Shown: in pieces, positions 58,084 through 64,000 of the stretch
Numbering within the stretch: position 1 is the first letter of the stretch
How the letters are laid out: every line of letters begins with the position of its first letter
Translations under genes and position numbers: made by a program
The notes under the pieces: model-generated
The model's database searches: none
Seen by the model: only the letters and a program-made list of their open reading frames with translations
What the model was told of the DNA's origin: nothing
NCBI GenBank assembly: GCA_905233425.1
Contig: CAJOEC010000053.1
Location: 1-64,000, forward strand
Source: an uncultured Prevotella sp.
Lineage (GTDB): Bacteria; Bacteroidota; Bacteroidia; Bacteroidales; Bacteroidaceae
Direction of reading: 5' to 3'
DNA: 64,000 nt

Positions 58084-60624
58084 ATGGAAGAAAACAAGAG
58101 AAATGAGGCTATAGCCGAAGAATTAGAGAGCAGAAACTTGAAAGAGGAGGAGTCCTCATTCGACATCAAAACCATTTTCACGCTCGTTGTGCTCAACTGG
58201 CAGTGGTTCCTGCTGTCGATGTTCATCTTCGTTTGCGGCTCACTCATCTATCTGCGCTACGCATCGCCCGTCTACCAGGTGTCGGCGAAGATGCTTATCA
58301 AGGACGAGGTGCAGAACCGAGGACGAAGCGGACAGATGCTTGCTAACATGCAAGACCTGGGATTCGTGACCAACTCCACCGGTATAGACAACGAAATAGA
58401 AATCCTCAAGTCGAGGGTGCTGGCTTTAGAGGCAGTGAAAGACTTGAAACTATACGTTGAGTACCACAGTGAGGGAAAAATCAAGAAAATGCTCATGTAC
58501 AAGTACCAGCCTATTAGCGCCGACCTCGACGCGGAGCATCTTGCAGCCCTCGACAAAGCCTACGGCAGCTTCACATTCAAGCTGAAGAAGTCCGGCGGCA
58601 GCTACGAGGTGGACGGGGCTGACTTCAAAGGTTCGTTCAAGACCCTGCCCGCAGCATTGAAGACACCTTACGGCACCATCACATTCACGAAGAACATGGC
58701 TTACGAACAGGCCATGGCTGAGATAAGGCTGGGAATGTCGAAAGAAAAGGCAGACGAGAAGAAAGACGACCTCAACCAAACGCTGATCATCACAATAAAG
58801 TCGCCAACATTAGTGGCTACAAAGTATGCCGGGGCTTTGAGCGTCGAGCCGACAACGAAGCTCACATCGATAGCACTGCTGACGATAAAAGACCAGAGTC
58901 CGGAACGTGCGTATGACTACCTGAAGCAGCTGGCTCTGTGCTATAACCGTCAGGCCAACGCCGACAAGAACGAGATAGCCTACAAGACAGAGGAGTTCAT
59001 CAACTCACGATTAGAGAAGATTACTGCCGAACTGGGTGCCACCGAGAGCGAGCTGGAGTCGTACAAGCGCAACAACAACCTGGTGCAGATACGTATTGAC
59101 GCCACACAGACCATGACCCAGGCCAACCAGTACTACGGACAGCTCATGCAGGCAAACACGCAGTTGCAGATTCTCGACGAGCTGCGCCGCCACATCGACA
59201 ACCCGGCAAACAAATACCAGATTATCCCATCCAACGTAGGACTTAGCGATGCCGCATCGTCGTCGCTCATATCCCAGTACAACAAGACCGTGCTCGACCG
59301 CAACCGCCTACTCGCCTCGGCATCGGAGAACTCACCGTTAGTCATGGCACAGACCAGCATTCTCGACCAGTTGGAGGGAAGTATCCAGGAAGCCCTGCGA
59401 CAGGCACGCCGCACTGCCGACATCCAGCAGCAGAGCATACAACGCCAGTACGATGAGTTCCAGGCACGTATTGCCAACACACCGGAACAGGAGCGCATCC
59501 TCACCCAGATTGGACGTCAGCAGGAGATTAAGTCGGGACTCTACCTCATGCTGCTCCAGAAACGTGAGGAGAACAGCATATCGCTTGCCGCCACTGCCGA
59601 CAAGGGTAAGCTGATTGACGACCCTGTCATGGGTGGCAAGGTAAGTCCGAAGAGCTCCATCATCATGCTTGCAGCCATAGTGCTCGGATTCGCATTTCCT
59701 CTGCTCATCGCCTATGTCATCCAGTTGCTCAGATATAAGATCGAGGGACACGAAGACGTGGCTAAGCTCACCAACCTGCCCATCATCGCCGACGTGGCTG
59801 TGGCAAGCGAGGCCGTCAAGGATAAAGCGGGCATCGTGGTGCGCGAGAACCAGAACAACCAGATTGACGAGATATTCCGATCAATGCGTACAAACATACA
59901 GTTCATGATGTCGGAAGGACAGAAAGTCATACTCTTCACATCGGCAACGTCGGGAGAGGGAAAGACGTTCAACGCAGCAAACCTCGCCGTCAGCTTCGCA
60001 CTGTTAGGCAAGAAGGTCATACTGCTGGGTCTCGACATTCGTAAGCCGGCTCTGGGACGCCTGTTCGACATCACCGACCGACAGGCCGGTATCACCACAC
60101 TGCTCGTCAAGGAGCACGTGACCGAAACCGACCTGAACTCACAGATACGCCCGTCGGGAGTGAACGATAACCTCGACCTGCTCCTCGCCGGTCCGGTTCC
60201 GCCAAACCCAACCGAGCTGCTCGCAAAGAAAAACGTCGGCGAAATCATCGACATGCTCACCAAGGAATACGACTATGTCATTCTCGACACCGCTCCTATC
60301 GGACTTGTCACCGATACGCTGCAGATTGGCAAGTATGCCGACGTGACATGCTTCGTATGCCGCTCAGACTACACCCCGAAGGCCAGCTTCGGCATCATCA
60401 ACTCGCTGCACGACGACAAGAAGCTGCCCAACATCTGTGTCGTCATCAACGGTATCGACATGTCGAAGAAGAAATACGGCTACTACTACGGCTACGGCAA
60501 GTATGGCAAGTACGGACGCTACGGCTACGGACGTTATGCCAGCAACTATGGTAACTACGGCTCGTATGGCAACTATGCCAACAGCCACTATGGAAAGAAA
60601 GAGGATAACTCCATCAAACACTAA
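58084..60624 (+). CDS. Wzc-type polysaccharide co-polymerase / tyrosine autokinase
   Basis: 846 residues. First membrane segment at about 37-57 (LVVLNWQWFLLSMFIFVCGS), a Wzz-like periplasmic domain with long coiled coil (280-480), a second membrane segment near 524-546, and a cytoplasmic BY-kinase domain. The P-loop SATSGEGKT is at residues 620-628, with a second Walker-like LLGLDIRKPALGRLF near 650 and TAPIGLVTD. The C-terminal 45 residues hold about 20 tyrosines (KKKYGYYYGYGKYGKYGRYG), the autophosphorylated cluster, here unusually dense. It controls chain length and export of surface polysaccharide together with a Wza-like channel, which is not in the window. Confidence 0.95.
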   Translation: MEENKRNEAIAEELESRNLKEEESSFDIKTIFTLVVLNWQWFLLSMFIFVCGSLIYLRYASPVYQVSAKMLIKDEVQNRGRSGQMLANMQDLGFVTNSTGIDNEIEILKSRVLALEAVKDLKLYVEYHSEGKIKKMLMYKYQPISADLDAEHLAALDKAYGSFTFKLKKSGGSYEVDGADFKGSFKTLPAALKTPYGTITFTKNMAYEQAMAEIRLGMSKEKADEKKDDLNQTLIITIKSPTLVATKYAGALSVEPTTKLTSIALLTIKDQSPERAYDYLKQLALCYNRQANADKNEIAYKTEEFINSRLEKITAELGATESELESYKRNNNLVQIRIDATQTMTQANQYYGQLMQANTQLQILDELRRHIDNPANKYQIIPSNVGLSDAASSSLISQYNKTVLDRNRLLASASENSPLVMAQTSILDQLEGSIQEALRQARRTADIQQQSIQRQYDEFQARIANTPEQERILTQIGRQQEIKSGLYLMLLQKREENSISLAATADKGKLIDDPVMGGKVSPKSSIIMLAAIVLGFAFPLLIAYVIQLLRYKIEGHEDVAKLTNLPIIADVAVASEAVKDKAGIVVRENQNNQIDEIFRSMRTNIQFMMSEGQKVILFTSATSGEGKTFNAANLAVSFALLGKKVILLGLDIRKPALGRLFDITDRQAGITTLLVKEHVTETDLNSQIRPSGVNDNLDLLLAGPVPPNPTELLAKKNVGEIIDMLTKEYDYVILDTAPIGLVTDTLQIGKYADVTCFVCRSDYTPKASFGIINSLHDDKKLPNICVVINGIDMSKKKYGYYYGYGKYGKYGRYGYGRYASNYGNYGSYGNYANSHYGKKEDNSIKH

Positions 60625-60635
60625 GCCAGCCGAAG

Positions 60636-61082
60636 ATGACTATAGCAGTAGATTTCGACGGAACCATCGTAGAGCATCGCTATCCGGAAATAGGCGAAGA
60701 AAAGCCATTCGCCATTGAGACTCTGAAAATGCTTATCAAAGACCGCCACAAACTCATTCTGTGGACGGTTCGCACGGGAAAGCTGCTTGACGAGGCCGTG
60801 GAATGGTGCAGAGAGAGAGGGGTGGAGTTCTATGCCACCAACAAGGACTACCCGGAAGAGAAGCAGGAGAACAACCCAACCTACACCCGGAAGCTCAACT
60901 CCATTGACTATTTCATCGACGACCGCAACATTGGAGGACTACCCGACTGGGGGACTATCTACCGCATGGTGTCACGCAAAAAGACATGGTATGACCTCAT
61001 GGAGGAAGAGTTGCGCAGCGCATCCTTGACACCATACAAGGACGAACGCAACAAGAAGAACAAGCCCTGGTGGAAATTCTAA
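60636..61082 (+). CDS. HAD-superfamily hydrolase (BT0820-like)
   Basis: 148 residues. DFDGTIVEHRYPEIGEEKPF gives motif I (DxDGT), a WTVRTGK-type motif II, and DYFIDDRNIGGLPDWGTIY as the acidic motif IV. The small size and this motif order match the Bacteroides BT0820-like group, a C0-type HAD with little cap. The substrate is unknown. It is 11 bases behind the Wzc-type gene; whether it belongs to polysaccharide synthesis is unclear. A terminator follows. Confidence 0.88.
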   Translation: MTIAVDFDGTIVEHRYPEIGEEKPFAIETLKMLIKDRHKLILWTVRTGKLLDEAVEWCRERGVEFYATNKDYPEEKQENNPTYTRKLNSIDYFIDDRNIGGLPDWGTIYRMVSRKKTWYDLMEEELRSASLTPYKDERNKKNKPWWKF

Positions 61083-61105
61083 ACCATTGATTTGGCAACA
61101 AGACC

Positions 61106-61133
61106 AAAAAGGCATCTTCGGATGCCTTTTTCT
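61106..61133 (+). terminator. terminator after the HAD gene
   Basis: AAAAAGGCATC (61106-61116) pairs with GATGCCTTTTT (61121-61131), loop TTCG, then ctgtt. A perfect 11-bp stem with UUCG-type tetraloop and U-tract. Confidence 0.92.
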
Positions 61134-61168
61134 GTTAAGGCAAAAACGACATTAAGTCTAATAACGAT

Positions 61169-61990
61169 ATGCGCTTTTTCATTACTCTCAGCTACGACGG
61201 CACACGCTTCCACGGATGGCAGGTGCAGCCCAACGGAATATCTGTGCAGGGCGAGCTACAGCGGGCACTGTCGCTCATACTGCGCAAGGACATCCAGGTG
61301 ACGGGGGCCGGACGTACTGACACTGGTGTCCACGCTCGCATGATGGTGGCACATTTCGACCTGCCCGATGCAACTGCATCCTCAGGCGGGGCGACACTTG
61401 CGATTGCCAAAGCCTGCGCGCAAATGCCAAGCCTTACCGACCTTGCCTACAAGTTGAACCGCTTGCTGCCCTGCGACATCGCAATACAGAAGATTGAGCA
61501 TGTTTCCGACAACATGCATGCCCGCTTCTCAGCCACGTCGCGCACATACCGTTATTTCGTGCACACCGGCAAGTCGCCATTCTTGCGCCACTATTCATGG
61601 CAGACACACTACGCTCTCGACTTCCAGCTGATGAACGAGGCAGCGGCAATGCTGTTGGAATATGAAGATTTCGGGGCTTTCTGCAAGAGCCATGCCGACG
61701 TGAAGACAACGCTCTGCCATGTCACCCATGCCCAGTGGCACCGTGTCGGGGACAGCAAATCCCAGACGACGGATAGCCCCCCACCGGCAAGCGATGAATG
61801 GTATTTCGAGATTACCGCCAACCGTTTCCTCCGCAACATGGTGCGCGCAGTCGTGGGCACCCTTGTCGACGTTGGCCGCCACCGCCTCACCACCGACGAT
61901 TTCCGCCGGGTGATAGAAGGCAGAAAAAGAACAGACGCTGGCGAGTCGATGCCCGCCAACGCCCTGTTCTTGGAAAATATCACATATTAA
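61169..61990 (+). CDS. truA: tRNA pseudouridine(38-40) synthase
   Basis: 273 residues. Catalytic Asp51 in GAGRTDTGVHA. Other signatures: RFFITLSYDGTRFHGWQVQP at the start, RTYRYFVHTGKSPF, and RFLRNMVRAVVGTLVDVG. It isomerises uridines in the anticodon stem-loop. An extra loop at about 195-208 (GDSKSQTTDSPPPASD) is unlikely to affect the core. It overlaps tex at the 3' end by four bases on the opposite strand. Confidence 0.97.
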   Translation: MRFFITLSYDGTRFHGWQVQPNGISVQGELQRALSLILRKDIQVTGAGRTDTGVHARMMVAHFDLPDATASSGGATLAIAKACAQMPSLTDLAYKLNRLLPCDIAIQKIEHVSDNMHARFSATSRTYRYFVHTGKSPFLRHYSWQTHYALDFQLMNEAAAMLLEYEDFGAFCKSHADVKTTLCHVTHAQWHRVGDSKSQTTDSPPPASDEWYFEITANRFLRNMVRAVVGTLVDVGRHRLTTDDFRRVIEGRKRTDAGESMPANALFLENITY

Positions 61991-64000
61991 GCCTGCACGT
62001 CTTTCATAGACAACGATATGCGGTGACGCCGCATGTCCACCTCTATCACTTTCACCACGACATGCTGGTGCAGTTTCACCACGTCTGTCGGGTGGGCGAT
62101 GCGCCTGTTGGCCATCTGTGAAATGTGCACCAGTCCGTCCTGATGGACACCAATGTCTACGAATGCTCCGAAATTGGTGATGTTTGTCACTATTCCAGGC
62201 AGCACCATCCCCTCGTTCAAATCCTCCACGGCATGCACGCGGCTGTCGAAGCTGAACTCCTCGAGCGGCTCACGGGGGTCACGGCCAGGTTTCTCCAGTT
62301 CTTTCATTATGTCCTGAAGAGTGGGCAGCCCCACGGTGTCAGTGGTGTACCTCTTGAGGTCGATGCCTGTGCGACGCTTGGAAGCATCGCCTCCCACGCC
62401 TATCAGGTCGGCCACTGTGCATTTCTGGTCACGGGCCATCTGTTCCACTATTGCGTAAGACTCAGGGTGCACAGCACTGTTATCCAACGGATTACGTGCA
62501 CCTGGTATGCGCAGGAATCCCGCGCACTGCTCGTAAGCCGACGGCCCCAGGCGCGGGACTTTCTTCAGTTGTGCGCGACTGCTGAAGGGGCCGTTGGCAC
62601 GGCGGTAGTCCACGATGTTCTTTGCAAGTGCCGGTCCCAGTCCGCTGACATACTGCAGCAGATGGGTGGAGGCAGTGTTGAGGTTCACGCCGACCAGGTT
62701 CACGCAGCTCTCCACGGTCTGGTCCAACTGGTGCTTCAGCTTCGTCTGGTCCACGTCGTGCTGGTACTGTCCCACGCCGATGCTCTTGGGGTCGATTTTC
62801 ACCAGTTCGGCAAGTGGATCCATCAGTCGGCGCCCTATTGAGACGGCACCACGTACGGTGACATCCTCGTCGGGGAACTCGTCACGCGCCACCTTCGAGG
62901 CTGAATATACCGAGGCACCGTCCTCGCTGACGACGAAGAGCTGTGGGCTGGCACTGGGGGCTGTTCCTACCGCAGCTGGCTTCTGCTTATTGCCGCTGAA
63001 ATCCGCCCCTACCGTGGTACGTAGGCAGTCCTCGACAAACTGGCGCGTCTCGCGGCTTGCCGTACCGTTGCCAATGGCAATGGCCTCAATGTTGTAGTCG
63101 GCAATCATCTGCTGAAGGTGTATGTTGGCCTGCATACGCTTGTTCACAGGCGGGTGTGGGAAGATAGCCTCGTGGTGGAGCAGGTTTCCCTGCTGGTCCA
63201 GACACACCACCTTACAGCCAGTGCGGAAACCGGGGTCTATGCCCATGACGCGCTTCTGCCCCAGAGGAGCACCGAGCAGCAGCTGCCGCAGGTTCTCGGC
63301 AAACACGTTGATAGCCTCCTCGTCGGCATCCTGCTTGCTAAGACTGGCAAACTCCGTCTCTATCGACGGTTTGAGCAACCGCTTGTATCCGTCTTCCACG
63401 GCTTCAGCCACAAGTTTTCCGCACGGTGTGTTACCATAGACATTATGGCTTTTCAACCGCTCAATGCACTCCTCATCGTCGACGGGATCGATGCTCAGTC
63501 GCAGTATGCCCTCGCTCTCGCCACGGCGCATTGCCAACAGACGATGACTGGAGCAGCGGCGCAGCGGCTCGCTCCAGTCAAAGTAGTCACTGTATTTTGC
63601 AGCCTCGTCGCTGTCGGCCTTGGCCTTCACCACCTTCGAGCTGATGATGGCCGTGCGGCGGTAGATGCCGCGCAGCAGCTGTCGTGAGCGCTCGTCTTCG
63701 CTGACATTCTCGGCAATGATGTCCTGCGCCCCTTTCAGTGCAGCGGCCGTGTCGGCAACATCACCCTTGACGAAAGGCTCCGCAGCACGTTCAGGGTCGC
63801 GCTCGCGCTGCATCAACAATATTGTGGCCAGCGGTTCCAGTCCCTGCTCGCGGGCTATCTGTGCCCGTGTGCGGCGACGTGGCTTGAATGGGAGATAGAT
63901 GTCCTCCAGCACGTTGCTGTCCCAGCATTCGTCGATGCGGCGTTGCAGTTCCGGTGTCATCTTGTCCTGCTCAGTGATGGCCTTCACTATCGTCTCTTTG
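61987..64000 (-). CDS. tex: Tex-family RNA-binding transcription accessory protein, 5' end beyond window
   Basis: About 670 residues are visible and the frame stays open at the right edge (KETIVKAITEQDKM), so the N-terminal 40-60 residues lie outside. YqgF-like RNase H fold with MGIDPGFRTGCKVVCLD, then the HhH region with SGLGPALAKNIVDYRRANGP, and the S1 RNA-binding domain near the C-terminus (VLPGIVTNITNFGAFVDIGV, HISQMANRRI). Tex proteins bind RNA and affect transcription and stress survival. It is convergent with truA. A GTG at 63987 is not the real start. Confidence 0.95.
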   Translation of the reverse strand, partial: KETIVKAITEQDKMTPELQRRIDECWDSNVLEDIYLPFKPRRRTRAQIAREQGLEPLATILLMQRERDPERAAEPFVKGDVADTAAALKGAQDIIAENVSEDERSRQLLRGIYRRTAIISSKVVKAKADSDEAAKYSDYFDWSEPLRRCSSHRLLAMRRGESEGILRLSIDPVDDEECIERLKSHNVYGNTPCGKLVAEAVEDGYKRLLKPSIETEFASLSKQDADEEAINVFAENLRQLLLGAPLGQKRVMGIDPGFRTGCKVVCLDQQGNLLHHEAIFPHPPVNKRMQANIHLQQMIADYNIEAIAIGNGTASRETRQFVEDCLRTTVGADFSGNKQKPAAVGTAPSASPQLFVVSEDGASVYSASKVARDEFPDEDVTVRGAVSIGRRLMDPLAELVKIDPKSIGVGQYQHDVDQTKLKHQLDQTVESCVNLVGVNLNTASTHLLQYVSGLGPALAKNIVDYRRANGPFSSRAQLKKVPRLGPSAYEQCAGFLRIPGARNPLDNSAVHPESYAIVEQMARDQKCTVADLIGVGGDASKRRTGIDLKRYTTDTVGLPTLQDIMKELEKPGRDPREPLEEFSFDSRVHAVEDLNEGMVLPGIVTNITNFGAFVDIGVHQDGLVHISQMANRRIAHPTDVVKLHQHVVVKVIEVDMRRHRISLSMKDVQA

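Noticed and set aside
1..64000. tRNA genes
   Set aside because: No cloverleaf with a matching T-arm was recognised outside the tmRNA; a covariance-model search would be decisive.

Overview
The window reads as a chromosome segment from a Bacteroidales bacterium, most likely of the Prevotella group. The evidence is: Bacteroidota-type promoters (TTTG or TTG, about 20 bases, then TAnnTTTG) ahead of many genes; a complex I operon with fused nuoCD and no nuoEFG; a tmRNA whose tag reads GNNEYALAA; a trans-4-hydroxyproline-dehydratase-like glycyl radical enzyme with its activase; and dispersed repeats of the cacgaatt type. Strain and species cannot be fixed from sequence alone.

Layout. 1-4 kb is a graveyard of defence and toxin genes: a frameshifted hicA with an intact hicB, a 14-repeat type I-C CRISPR array, the first 41 or so codons of cas4 running directly into the leader-proximal repeat, a RhuM gene without its normal start, and a fragment of a regulator. 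4.2-16.3 kb is housekeeping and envelope: AI-2E-family permease, tdk, rsmI, two lipoproteins, MgtC-like protein, prmC, an L,D-transpeptidase, a small exported protein, and the glycyl radical enzyme/activase pair. 16.3-27.5 kb is the complex I operon nuoA-B-CD-H-I-J-K-L-M-N, with several different repeat families in its gaps.

27.5-40.9 kb is an AT-rich island lying between two copies of the 3' part of nuoN. It holds an amidase, a strongly folded leader, and an eight-gene run: ECF sigma factor, a possible anti-sigma protein, a C39-like cysteine protease, a 90-aa repeat protein, a 549-aa unknown, an Hsp70-like ATPase, a coiled-coil protein and a 279-aa repeat protein. Beyond it lie a PP2C phosphatase, a DUF1232 protein, a lipoprotein and the wreck of a Ser/Thr kinase. 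This run is the best candidate for an undescribed system: a regulated, chaperone-plus-protease module in which the second and last proteins share an (I/V)SFGS motif. Both nuoN copies are broken at the same codon by gaps of different size.

42.2-51.8 kb is a type I restriction-modification operon on the minus strand (hsdM, Fic, REP-associated transposase with its palindromes, hsdS, BRO-Fic, hsdR). 52-53.5 kb holds a cluster of TGTATAG motifs and a higBA toxin-antitoxin pair. 53.6-64 kb returns to core genes: type II pantothenate kinase, AEC transporter, tmRNA, rplU-rpmA, rfbA, a Wzc-type tyrosine kinase, a HAD hydrolase, truA and the 3' part of tex, which runs off the right edge. No tRNA or rRNA genes were recognised.
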